Shown: positions 50,031 to 58,325 of the stretch, one piece after another
How positions within the stretch are numbered: the first letter of the stretch is position 1
How the letters are laid out: the number at the start of each line of letters is the position of its first letter
NCBI RefSeq assembly: GCF_026262505.1
Contig: NC_067203.1
Span: 9,052,001 to 9,116,000, forward strand
Origin: Trichomonas vaginalis G3
Lineage: Eukaryota > Parabasalia > Trichomonadida > Trichomonadidae
DNA: 64,000 nt
Direction: 5' to 3'
Translations under genes and position numbers: made by a program
Notes under the pieces: model-generated
Seen by the model: the letters and a program-made list of their open reading frames with translations, nothing else
What the model was told of the DNA's origin: nothing
Database searches by the model: none

Positions 50031-50182
50031 AAATTATTTTTGTAATTAATAGAATATATTAAAACTTTCATATTTATTAATAAATTGTAATTCTTATTAA
50101 ATTTTTACAGTTAAAGATATGATAAATTAAACTCTTTCTACTTATATTAAATTCTTACCTTTTATACTTTGAAAAAAAAAAC
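50031..50182. other. Spacer with duplicated 22-bp segment
   Basis: CTTATATTAAATTCTTACCT occurs at about 50140 and again at about 50182, the second copy running into the end of the next gene. Confidence 0.6.
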
Positions 50183-50689
50183 TTATATTAAATTCTTACC
50201 TTTAGAAAATGAATGTTTGATGTATAGATCGTGAGCATCTTCAATGTACTCTTCTGTAGTGATGATTGTATATCGAAATGCGTCAAATTTCTGATTAAAT
50301 TCTTCAATTGTTGAAACTTTAGCGGGTTGATGTAAAAGTGATGCTGCGAGAATATGCTTTAAGATTTGTAGATCAATGGATGCTCGTGTTGCAAATAATG
50401 CTGTGTTATTGAAGAAAAATGCGTAGCAAGGCTCTGTCATCGTATATTTTCGATATATTCTTGGCGCATTAAGTTCTGTAACGACAGTGAATGTTGCATT
50501 GGTCTCGATTTCAACAGAATGAGAGAAAACTTCGCAATATTGCCAAAAATGATCGGTTGATTCTTCAAGAATAAGGGCAACAACTATGTTATTTGATTTT
50601 GTAAGGTTTCTAAACTCTTTGTCATCAACAAATTTCACTCTGTTAATGGAAAGAGCCATACATAAGAAGGAGAAAATTATTTTTGACAT
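50183..50689 (-). CDS. Signal-peptide protein, thioredoxin-fold-like
   Basis: 168 residues with an N-terminal hydrophobic signal (KIIFSFLCMALSI). After it, FVDDKEFRNLTKSNNIVVAL, FTVVTELNAPRIYRKYTMTE and PCYAFFFNNTALFATRASID follow the strand/helix order of the thioredoxin fold as in PDI-family domains, but no CxxC active site is seen. The end KGKNLI lies in the duplicated 22-bp segment, so the C terminus may have been altered. A secreted or ER protein is likely; family assignment is tentative. Confidence 0.5.
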   Translation of the reverse strand: MSKIIFSFLCMALSINRVKFVDDKEFRNLTKSNNIVVALILEESTDHFWQYCEVFSHSVEIETNATFTVVTELNAPRIYRKYTMTEPCYAFFFNNTALFATRASIDLQILKHILAASLLHQPAKVSTIEEFNQKFDAFRYTIITTEEYIEDAHDLYIKHSFSKGKNLI

Positions 50690-51164
50690 GGCAGATTGTC
50701 AAATTTCGTATTTGGGGTGATAAAATTTATCTGATTACAATTGAATATTCATGATAAAGCGCATGATATATAGCAAAATTTTGATGATTTAAAGCAGAAT
50801 TAGCATAGAATACAAATATTTATATGCTATTTGTTCAATGGAGTTCAATAAATAGTATAAAAATGAAATATATTATAAACATTATAAATATATTTTTTAT
50901 TATAAACATGATATAATGCTTAGAATCCACATCAGAATTCACTTAAATCATCTTTTTAAGAAGTTCGAATTCTGCGCGTCTCACTTTTTAATTTTTCTAT
51001 AAGGAAATTAATATTCTCCTCATACCATACCGAAAAGGGTCGCTAGAAAAAGTGACTTTTGGCGCCAAAATTATTTTTTTTTAAAAAAACTTATTTTTAT
51101 TATTTAATCAATATTACAGTATTACATATTATTTTTTAATATCAAATCCATACTATTTTTCAGA
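50690..51164. other. Intergenic region upstream of an integrase-like transposase gene
   Basis: AT-rich. TTTTGGCGCCAAAA at 51057-51070 is a perfect palindrome about 95 bases upstream of the next ATG, matching 7882-7895. Confidence 0.55.
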
Positions 51165-52400
51165 ATGGAAGTTTTTGTAAACTTTTACAAAAATCAAATG
51201 GATCCATATCACTGGCATCGTACCTCCAGAAAATTAGTTGACATCGAATGGCTAAAGGAATCGGTTCAACAAATTAACTCTGGAATGAAGCTAAAGGATA
51301 TTTGCAAAAAGGCCCGTTTAAATAATGGTACCTTTCGTGAAATATCCAAAACCATGTTCAAAAAGCTTGTCAGAGAAAATAATTTGGAATTAATTCCAAA
51401 AAGAGGAAGAAAACAAATAGAAATTAATCTTGATGCCTGCCAAGCTTATGCAAATTTGAAAGATTTAATGCCCGATGCAGGCATCAATAAAATTATTCAG
51501 AAAATGAAAACAGACCTTGTCAATATTGAGAAGAATCCAGAAGAATTTCAAAAAATTCAATCAGAAATTCAAAAAAATGGAGAAATAAATTATGAGTCTG
51601 GAAACTGGCTCGATGAAGTTGACCGCACAACTTTAGTTCCAGTTGTGACTCCAATAGAAGGTACGCCTATTGAAATAAATCCATTACGCGAATCTCTTCA
51701 AACGGCAACATACATTACAAAAAATTTCGATTCTCCCTCATATAGAATGGGCAGGAAAATACACGAAGCGATTATCGCAGATACTCCCCCTCAAAATCAA
51801 GAAAATCAGCAAAAATACATTCCTCGAAATTATCTAGCATCCAAATGTCATCAAATTTGGCATGCTGATATCCACTATTGGAGGAAACGAATAGGCAAAT
51901 ATTTGTTTGCGATAATAGACGACAGATCGCGAAAAATCATAGATTTTAATTTATTTACCGAAAAAACAGCTCAAAATACAACTGCAGTTCTTAAAAGAGC
52001 ATTAAGTACTCTACCTCAACCACCATACGCTATTTGGACTGATAACGGCCTTGAAAATAAAAGCTCATTTCATCAACTTTTGGTTGAACGTGGAATTGAG
52101 CATATTTTCATTCAACCGGGCAATCCACAGGCAAATGGTAAGATTGAGAGATGGTGGCCATACGTGGAAAGAAACTGCAAGTCAGAATCAGATCTTCCAC
52201 GGGTCATCAGATTTTACAATAATATGCCCCATTCTTCTTTGCCTGTGAATCCTGAAACGAACGTTTACTTTACGCCGAATGAATTCGAGGCCAGTGAAAT
52301 TGATGATCACTGGTATCGAAATCCAGAACAAGAACCATTCTGGATAGTCGACGGTCAATTAAAAAACCTTAAGGAAAGCATTGACGAGTTCAGAAAATGA
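51165..52400 (+). CDS. IS3/IS481-like (rve) DDE transposase
   Basis: 411 residues. A helical N-terminal part with a likely helix-turn-helix (LKDICKKARLNNGTFREISK), then a core of the retroviral-integrase type: CHQIWHADIHYWRKRIGKYL (first Asp), AIIDDRSRKIIDFNLF, PYAIWTDNGLENKS (second Asp), and NPQANGKIERWWPYVERN (Glu, 34 residues after the second Asp). The PQANGKIER block is characteristic of IS3/IS481-type bacterial transposases and their eukaryotic relatives (IS3EU). The frame is whole. I could not identify inverted ends. A non-Polinton integrase; the Polinton enzymes in this window differ in sequence. Confidence 0.75.
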   Translation: MEVFVNFYKNQMDPYHWHRTSRKLVDIEWLKESVQQINSGMKLKDICKKARLNNGTFREISKTMFKKLVRENNLELIPKRGRKQIEINLDACQAYANLKDLMPDAGINKIIQKMKTDLVNIEKNPEEFQKIQSEIQKNGEINYESGNWLDEVDRTTLVPVVTPIEGTPIEINPLRESLQTATYITKNFDSPSYRMGRKIHEAIIADTPPQNQENQQKYIPRNYLASKCHQIWHADIHYWRKRIGKYLFAIIDDRSRKIIDFNLFTEKTAQNTTAVLKRALSTLPQPPYAIWTDNGLENKSSFHQLLVERGIEHIFIQPGNPQANGKIERWWPYVERNCKSESDLPRVIRFYNNMPHSSLPVNPETNVYFTPNEFEASEIDDHWYRNPEQEPFWIVDGQLKNLKESIDEFRK

Positions 52401-52539
52401 AAATCTCGAGCAAGTTCAATAAATTTTCAACAAATTCTCAAATCATTACGAATAAACACTTAATATTATCGTATTTACATCTTTTTAATACAACTATTTA
52501 CTTACTGATGATTCATTGCAAATCGTAGATTTGGATGAT
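52401..52539. other. 3' flank of the transposase gene
   Basis: AT-rich, no gene; may hold the right end of the IS-like element. Confidence 0.4.
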
Positions 52540-52853
52540 AAGTTATATAAGAAAAGTTTCCGAGCTTACCGCTTAAAACAATAGCCTACATCATATCTAC
52601 GAATACCTCGGTACTCCGAGGCTACAGTTTTGCGCAGAAAGTTCAAAAAGTGACTTCGAATGCTAAGTTATCTAACAAAAGTTTCCGAGCTTACCGCTTA
52701 AAACAATAGCCTACATCATATCTACGAATACCTCGGTACTCCGAGGCTACAGTTTTGCGCAGAAAGTTCAAAAAGTGACTTCGAATGCTAAGTTATCTAA
52801 CAAAAGTTTCCGAGCTTACCGCTTAAAACAATAGCCTACATCATATCTACGAA
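52540..52853 (+). repeat. 125-bp tandem repeat interrupted by Polinton 2
   Basis: GTTTCCGAGCTTACCGCTTA occurs at 52556, 52681 and 52806, exactly 125 bp apart. Each full unit contains CCTCGG-TACT-CCGAGG (first at 52606-52621), a perfect hairpin. The third unit stops after CTACGAA, where Polinton 2 begins, so the repeat existed before the insertion. Confidence 0.9.
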
Positions 52854-53095
52854 AGTTAGTATCCCTAAGTTGCGTACTGTGGCACTGCGCGCCTCCGTAC
52901 ACCACTTAGCGGTTTTGACACTTTACGAAACCGGTAACGTATATTTTACAACACAACTATAACACCAACTTAACATTAAATATTTACAAAACCGTCTGAC
53001 ACTAATGACTTCACTAACGACTTCACTAATGACTTCACTAAATAAAAAATAACCTTATTTTTATTTTTTTAAATTTTTTATTTCATTACAAAGAC

Positions 53096-53530
53096 ATGTC
53101 CGACTACATTTACTATGACTCTTTCCCAGAACGTTTCCGTGAACTATTCAAAACTCAAGTAAAACTGAGAAACATGCATTTTAACAAAGACAGACCCATT
53201 GACGATGAAAGAAACCCTGAATATATTACAATCCCTTATGACGCAAAGTTCATTGCATACATTCCTTATGGTCGCAGAGGAACGAAAACTATTTCAACAA
53301 AGAACAAAAATTATTTCTGGAGCGATGAAGAAAATTGCCTTATCTACATAAATACATACTTAAATAAAGCTACATATTGTACAAAAGAAGGTTGGACTGG
53401 ATTTGAGCTCTACATATACGACGACGATGGAAACAGACGTTGTGTATACCCATACGATAATATGTACCATTGTTTTCATCAAGCATTAAACGAATACATA
53501 GTCAGTAAGGGTCTCATTCCTGCTGAGTAG
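53096..53530 (+). CDS. End-region gene of Polinton 2 (144 residues, unknown)
   Basis: Occupies the position held by the 94-residue terminal gene in Polinton 1 but is unrelated in sequence. Starts MSDYIYYDSFPERFRELFKT; aromatic and charged, with EGWTGFELYIYDDDGNRRCV. No family recognised. Probably lies in the terminal inverted repeat, which cannot be confirmed because the other end is not in the window. The TTTTTATTTTTTT leader fits the element's other genes. Confidence 0.6.
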   Translation: MSDYIYYDSFPERFRELFKTQVKLRNMHFNKDRPIDDERNPEYITIPYDAKFIAYIPYGRRGTKTISTKNKNYFWSDEENCLIYINTYLNKATYCTKEGWTGFELYIYDDDGNRRCVYPYDNMYHCFHQALNEYIVSKGLIPAE

Positions 53531-53632
53531 AAATGTTATATTTTTGTTCTGTCATTTATAAAAAAATAAACTTAAAAATTAATGATATCACCACCCTCAC
53601 ACGTATGAAAACATAGCACAAAAATAAATTTA

Positions 53633-53679
53633 GGTGAAGTGGTGAGATCTCACCTCTTTTTTCACCTGTTTTTTCACCC
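53633..53679 (+). promoter_or_regulatory. 47-bp GGTGAA/TTCACC cluster, Polinton 2 left
   Basis: Same sequence and position relative to the basic-protein gene as in Polinton 1. Confidence 0.7.
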
Positions 53680-53687
53680 TGTTGAAT

Positions 53688-54215
53688 TCATTGCTTTATA
53701 ACTCTCTTCCTTGGTTTCTTTTTAGTTGCTTTCTTCACGTCTGTCTCCAACTTGACTGTCTTTCTTCTTCGTCCGTAATGATACCAGTTACTTCCACCAG
53801 TCAATGGGTCAAATGGTCTTTCGTAAGGGTTTCCATACATTCCATAGGGACCATACGGAAGAACTACTGGTGGAGAAGAAACATTTTCTTTAGTTCCATC
53901 GAATCTATTTAAATGCATTGTTTCACCTTTCATCTGGTCATTAAAGTCTTTTGCGTGTTTTGCAAACTCATCGTCCTTTCCTAAAGCATTTTCTGACTCA
54001 GTCGCAACCAAATTGGATGCTTTATTTATGAGCCCTATTTTATTTAATCTTAACTTCTTTGCAACCCAGCCTCCAATCTTCCCTTTATTTGCATCTAATG
54101 TCTTCGAAACCCTTCCTCCACTCATTTTATTTACTGCGTCATAAGCTCCAAGTGCTTTTGCTCCAAATGCTAATGCTTTTGTTCCCATTGCGCCTAAAGC
54201 TGCCCAAGCTACCAT
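53688..54215 (-). CDS. Ala/Gly-rich N-terminus, basic C-terminus protein
   Basis: 175 residues, open frame. N-terminal VAWAALGAMGTKALAFGAKA could insert in membranes; middle VVLPYGPYGMYGNPYERPFD; C-terminal KKATKKKPRKRVIKQ may bind DNA. Size and layout recall adenoviral minor core and lytic proteins, without sequence homology I can name. Starts just after the stop of the 54216-54440 gene, as in Polinton 1. Confidence 0.65.
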   Translation of the reverse strand: MVAWAALGAMGTKALAFGAKALGAYDAVNKMSGGRVSKTLDANKGKIGGWVAKKLRLNKIGLINKASNLVATESENALGKDDEFAKHAKDFNDQMKGETMHLNRFDGTKENVSSPPVVLPYGPYGMYGNPYERPFDPLTGGSNWYHYGRRRKTVKLETDVKKATKKKPRKRVIKQ

Positions 54216-54440
54216 TTACACCATATTAAAATCATCTCTCTTCAATATTATCTCATAAAAGTTCTCGTTACTGGAGAAAGTCAATGAAACATAAGCGTTC
54301 TCACGGGCTTCGCCCTCACCGCTTTGCGGTCTATCTAACTTCTTTCTTATCTCATCTATACGCTTCAAAATGTCTGAACAATTGCTAACATCTTCTACAA
54401 CAGTTATTTCATCATGAATGACCTTCAAGAACAAGCTCAT
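54216..54440 (-). CDS. Small conserved gene with in-frame hairpin
   Basis: 74 residues, same as 36228-36425 except for an inserted RPQSGEGEARE-type segment encoded by a double hairpin. Ends one base before the basic-protein gene and starts directly after the minor-capsid candidate. Unknown function. The insertion keeps the frame open and adds nine residues, which suggests it is tolerated in a linker. Confidence 0.65.
   Translation of the reverse strand: MSLFLKVIHDEITVVEDVSNCSDILKRIDEIRKKLDRPQSGEGEARENAYVSLTFSSNENFYEIILKRDDFNMV
54305..54330. repeat. Mini-hairpin 6 (double)
   Basis: GGGCTTCGCCC (54305-54315) and ACCGCTTTGCGGT (54318-54330) inside the small gene; Polinton 1 lacks it at the same place. 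Confidence 0.92.
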
Positions 54441-55322
54441 TTAATATGCTATTAAAATCATCTCAATAATGAGTCCATCCTTTCCGTCTTTGGGTAGCAC
54501 AACATCTTTCATTGAAGAAGGTTCGACAAGTCTTATGTTAAACTTACTGACAAAGTTTGTTATACTATAATGCTTCGGCGGCGAATACATGTAGTTTGAA
54601 AGACATAATATAGATTCTTCAGCAAATTCACTTATACTGGATTTTATAACAATGTTCTCACGAGACCAAATACCACCAATTGACAATCTTGTAAGCAATC
54701 CTGCTGAACCTTCTACTGTAAACGTCGATGGTAACATTCCACGAAGGTCATCTATTGACATCGTTGAGTCACTGTATTTAAATATTTTCTTAAAGCAATC
54801 GTCATTATCTAACCATGCAATAGCTTTGAAGTTTTCATTCGAATATACATCTGCTTCATTAAATGTAAATCCTGACTTCTTTGCAGAGACGACTTTAAAA
54901 TCTATTGAGTTTGTTTCAAAATTATATGCTATGGTAACTTCTGAAGGTAATGGATGTCCTTCCGCAGTCAGTTGTTCTCTCACTACCGTTTGAAGCTTTG
55001 TATTAAAAACTTTCATGTCATCTCCTGTATCTAAGTTCACATACACAGCAACAGGAAAACTATCTTGCTTCTTTGTTTCATCATTATATCTCAAAACATT
55101 AAAGTTCTTCAATAATATTGTTCTTCCTGCTGGAATACTTCGAACCTGTCTGATTTCAATAGCTTTCTCACCTCCTACATACTCTACCCAGTGTCTTGGA
55201 TATTCATAAGTATACTGACTTTCTTGAATTTTGGTTGGTTTCATCATAACATGTTCATAGTATATCTTTATACTCTTGTCAGTTAGACTCGGTGCTATGT
55301 TCTGAATATTTCTGACTTGCAT
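54441..55322 (-). CDS. Minor capsid-like structural protein
   Basis: 293 residues from the Met at 55322 (MQVRNIQNIAPSLTDKSIK), chosen because it sits just after the divergent ATPase leader; an upstream extension to 55409 overlaps the ATPase. Beta-rich, with YEYPRHWVEYVGGEKAIEIR, SFPVAVYVNLDTGDDMKVF, STFTVEGSAGLLTRLSIGGI and LIIEMILIAY. No enzyme motif. Likely a structural protein of the particle; pairs in pattern with the 19997-20854 protein of Polinton 1. The frame looks whole. Confidence 0.65.
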   Translation of the reverse strand: MQVRNIQNIAPSLTDKSIKIYYEHVMMKPTKIQESQYTYEYPRHWVEYVGGEKAIEIRQVRSIPAGRTILLKNFNVLRYNDETKKQDSFPVAVYVNLDTGDDMKVFNTKLQTVVREQLTAEGHPLPSEVTIAYNFETNSIDFKVVSAKKSGFTFNEADVYSNENFKAIAWLDNDDCFKKIFKYSDSTMSIDDLRGMLPSTFTVEGSAGLLTRLSIGGIWSRENIVIKSSISEFAEESILCLSNYMYSPPKHYSITNFVSKFNIRLVEPSSMKDVVLPKDGKDGLIIEMILIAY

Positions 55323-55337
55323 TTTTAATGGAGATAA

Positions 55338-56225
55338 AATGAAGCATTTAATACATGATGTAGATGAAGACATGAATGAAACTACAGACAAACTTAACTC
55401 TTCTCTCATTCTTCCTTTCAGTAAGGACTATGAGTTCTGTTCAAATGGTGTTTATTTCTATTGTGGAAAGATGGGTCAGGAAAGACATTCAACCTCATTC
55501 GTCATATACTCATAACAGAACGTTTAGGAAATGACTCATATTATGACCAAATCATTATATCAGCAACTTCAGACTCTATGGATCAACAGCGAAAACATTT
55601 ATGTCAAAAGTTCAAGCCTCTGTCGTTAAAGTTCCAGACAGTGAACTCATTGAATTTCTTCAACGTTACATTCGACGTAAGAGGAAATATTATGCCATCG
55701 TTGAATTTATACAGTCAGGAATGCAAAAGACTTCTGAGGAGATGGAAAGAATTATTGACAAACACCACTTACGTCAATACTCAGGAGTTTACGATATGAA
55801 ACGACTTACAAACTACATTCTGTCAAAACTTTCAAAATACCCCTTCAAAAAATATCCATCAAACACTTTATTAGTTTGTGACGACTTCGCTGGTAAAAGG
55901 TTTAGTGTCAAAACCAGACTCACCATTAGCTAACATCATTACTAAAGTCAGACATTACCATTTAACTGTAGCAATACTTATGCAAACATGGAGGTTTTTA
56001 GCTTTAAACATAAAACGTCTCATAACTGACTTCGTTATCTTTCAAGGTTTCTCACGTTATGATATTGAACTCATTTGGAAACAGTCAGGTATAACATTAC
56101 CTTTTGAAGAAATTTGGGAAGCATATAAGTCTCTCATCTCTCCTCGTTCATACCTTGAGATTCATATCATGACTAATACCATTAAAGTCAAAAATATTCC
56201 ATGGGAACGACCAACATTGTTTTAA
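55338..56225 (+). pseudogene. Genome-packaging ATPase, broken
   Basis: Homologue of 34446-35330. The N-terminal MKHLIHDVDEDMNETTDK and a C-terminal segment with ALNIKRLITDFVIFQGFSRY are recognisable, and NTLLVCDDFAGK marks Walker B. Not whole. Its 3' end meets the convergent 134-residue gene. Confidence 0.8.
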
Positions 56226-56623
56226 AGTTTAACCTTCAATTGACTGATGGTAAACAAATTCCATGCATCTCTGTCGCCATTTCTGTTAATATTTTTGCTG
56301 TCATTCATATCATCCACTTCCCCATCCGTTAGCTTTTGAGGATATGCGTTAGAATAGCTGTTCTTAAATGAAGGCTTTTCACCTTTGAGAGCATAAACTC
56401 TATAACTTTCTGCATACTTTATGTTTGAACCTCCTGAGCCATCATTGACATAAATTTTTATAGGCTTCCACCCTTTGTTCATGTTCCTGCTTCTTCCCTT
56501 AGCTCTTTTGTTCAGTAGTTCTACATCTTTATACACAGCACCTGTCTCAGTGAATTCAACAATATTTTCATTCGTTAGCTTTACATTCAAACCCTTGTCG
56601 AGTATATTGTTCATTTCATACAT
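56222..56623 (-). CDS. Unknown basic protein (134 residues), Polinton core gene
   Basis: Same as 34048-34449. Overlaps the ATPase end by a few bases. The longer reading to 56740 would overlap the divergent neighbour, so I prefer the MYEMNNILDK start. Confidence 0.65.
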   Translation of the reverse strand: MYEMNNILDKGLNVKLTNENIVEFTETGAVYKDVELLNKRAKGRSRNMNKGWKPIKIYVNDGSGGSNIKYAESYRVYALKGEKPSFKNSYSNAYPQKLTDGEVDDMNDSKNINRNGDRDAWNLFTISQLKVKL

Positions 56624-56648
56624 ATAAAAGGTTTTTATTCTATATGAA

Positions 56649-57290
56649 ATGAGAAGCAAATCCATCTTAGCTGGTGCCGTTAATGTTCCAATTGAACCAA
56701 CATCAAATGTTGACTCACGAACGACAAACAATATTGTCATAAAGAACTATAGTTCAGAGTGTTTGAAAGAAAAAGAACCAGATCTTAAGTCGGGACCTTC
56801 GGTCTTGGAGCATGGCGCCGTGAATTTAAACACAGCTTCAAACGCTAACGCTACATCAGATGTTAAGTTAGAGTATCCACCACTGGACCAAATTCTTTCA
56901 AGAGAAGCCAACGACAATCCTTACACAAATGTTCAAACAAATCCTTCAGATAACGTAGACCATTACCTTCTTCAGTTATACCAAACAATTTTACTCAAAG
57001 ACGATAAGAAGCTTTTGACAAATCTTATAAGCAAGAACCAAATAATTCTAACAAAGGAGGACCTTGAAAATGTTATCTCACGAATAACAGGGAAACAATG
57101 TGTCATTGACTATCTCGACCCTGAAATCGAATGCTGTGGTCAAACTCCACTATTCATGAAAATAGGTAACATCCGCATCATTGAAACACCAGGAACTACA
57201 GGAGTTGAGTTTAAGTATAAATATTCGAACGAGTATACAAAACTATCTACTGACTATAAGCTTTGTTTGAAATATGTTTTAGTAAATTAA
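56649..57290 (+). CDS. Unknown protein (213 residues) with in-frame hairpin
   Basis: Homologue of 33408-34022, with nine extra residues (GPSVLEHGA) encoded by a double hairpin in the low-complexity N-terminal part. The folded C-terminal domain is nearly identical. Unknown function. Confidence 0.65.
   Translation: MRSKSILAGAVNVPIEPTSNVDSRTTNNIVIKNYSSECLKEKEPDLKSGPSVLEHGAVNLNTASNANATSDVKLEYPPLDQILSREANDNPYTNVQTNPSDNVDHYLLQLYQTILLKDDKKLLTNLISKNQIILTKEDLENVISRITGKQCVIDYLDPEIECCGQTPLFMKIGNIRIIETPGTTGVEFKYKYSNEYTKLSTDYKLCLKYVLVN
56794..56819. repeat. Mini-hairpin 7 (double, second arm with a mismatch)
   Basis: GACCTTCGGTC (56794-56804) and GGAGCATGGCGCC (56807-56819). Absent from the matching gene of Polinton 1. 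Confidence 0.85.
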
Positions 57291-57299
57291 AGCAGTCAG

Positions 57300-57325
57300 G
57301 ACCTTCGGTCTTGGCGCTTTGCGCC
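57300..57325. repeat. Mini-hairpin 8 (double)
   Basis: GACCTTCGGTC (57300-57310) and GGCGCTTTGCGCC (57313-57325), in the convergent spacer; GTCAG stands directly on both sides (57295-57299, 57326-57330). The corresponding spacer of Polinton 1 lacks it. Confidence 0.92.
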
Positions 57326-57340
57326 GTCAGTCAAAAAATT

Positions 57341-57583
57341 TCAAGTTAGCAATTTGTAATATCTATCCAAAACTTCTTCAACAGTATCGAACTCATCTTC
57401 ATAATGCAAACCTAATCTTATTGACTTGGTGCAGTTTTCACTAACACAATATTTTTCTGTTCTCTTGACTGACATAACTAATTCATTTGTTTCATCAAAC
57501 AGCAACAACCAAAGTTCATGACCTAATACATAACATTCATACTTTATATTTTTAGCTCTGAGTTCTCTTGTAAGCTGTTGCAT
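57341..57583 (-). CDS. Small protein, partner of 33142-33411
   Basis: 80 residues, MQQLTRELRAKNIKYECYVL... It overlaps the upstream gene by about 40 bases. Lacks the hairpin-encoded residues present in Polinton 1. Confidence 0.65.
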   Translation of the reverse strand: MQQLTRELRAKNIKYECYVLGHELWLLLFDETNELVMSVKRTEKYCVSENCTKSIRLGLHYEDEFDTVEEVLDRYYKLLT

Positions 57584-58308
57584 TTAATATTTTCTAAAAA
57601 GTCAACTTCAACAGTCATTCGCACTGGTGCCTTCAGTTCTACAGGCTCTCCTTGAAAGTCAACAAGTCTGAATTGCATGTCTTTCAAATTATGAGGACTA
57701 ATGCGAACCCATTTACCTAAATGAGTTGCTATGACAGGAACGTTTGGAATGAACATTGAATTGACTGCATAACAGAAAGACTTATATTCTACTGAACCTT
57801 TACTATTAACTCCTGAAATGCCTGTGACATTAGCTATTTTTGACTCAATGTACAAACAATTGCCATAACATACATATGGAACAGATTTCATCTCAATCGT
57901 TTTGTCAACACTTTTCAAAGGAAATGTCATATGGTATGCACCCAAAAGAAGTTGTACTCTATGACTCATTCTTGGTATCTTAAACTCTTTCTCGCTGCTG
58001 AACTTCAATGTTCCCTCAGAAGAGAGTTCGACATCTATGTTGTCAATAGTTTCTTCATTTATGAGAGTATCTATGACTCCAGCAATTTTATCTATTCTAT
58101 ACCCAGCTCTGTTAGGAAATGTTATAACACTTCTTTTGTCATCTATTTCAATCTCTATGAAATCTGTTTCATCTGTTATGACAAAAGTTGCGATAGTATT
58201 GAAGTCAACAACTCTGAAAGCAAGCGCTTCATTCTGAAGACCTAAGTTTGTTTGTAGCTTTACTGTCCCGTATTCGTTTGGGTCTGTACTTTGCAAATAG
58301 AACAACAT
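57544..58308 (-). CDS. Structural-candidate protein (254 residues)
   Basis: Begins MLFYLQSTDPNEYGTVKLQT; middle ITDETDFIEIEIDDKRSVIT; C-terminal half from PRMSHRVQLLLGAYHMTFPL to VRMTVEVDFLENIK is highly conserved with Polinton 1, while residues 60-115 are not. Beta-rich, no enzyme motif. It diverges from the fibre gene, so a virion protein made at the same time as the fibre is a reasonable guess. Confidence 0.6.
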   Translation of the reverse strand: MLFYLQSTDPNEYGTVKLQTNLGLQNEALAFRVVDFNTIATFVITDETDFIEIEIDDKRSVITFPNRAGYRIDKIAGVIDTLINEETIDNIDVELSSEGTLKFSSEKEFKIPRMSHRVQLLLGAYHMTFPLKSVDKTIEMKSVPYVCYGNCLYIESKIANVTGISGVNSKGSVEYKSFCYAVNSMFIPNVPVIATHLGKWVRISPHNLKDMQFRLVDFQGEPVELKAPVRMTVEVDFLENIKCNSLQENSELKI

Positions 58309-58325
58309 TTTATTCTCATTAAAAT

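Noticed and set aside
50183-50210. Intron with 5' splice-like AAGGTAAGAAT at the gene end
   Set aside because: The trichomonad 5' consensus (GTAYGT) and the 3' ACTAACACACAG signal are not found.
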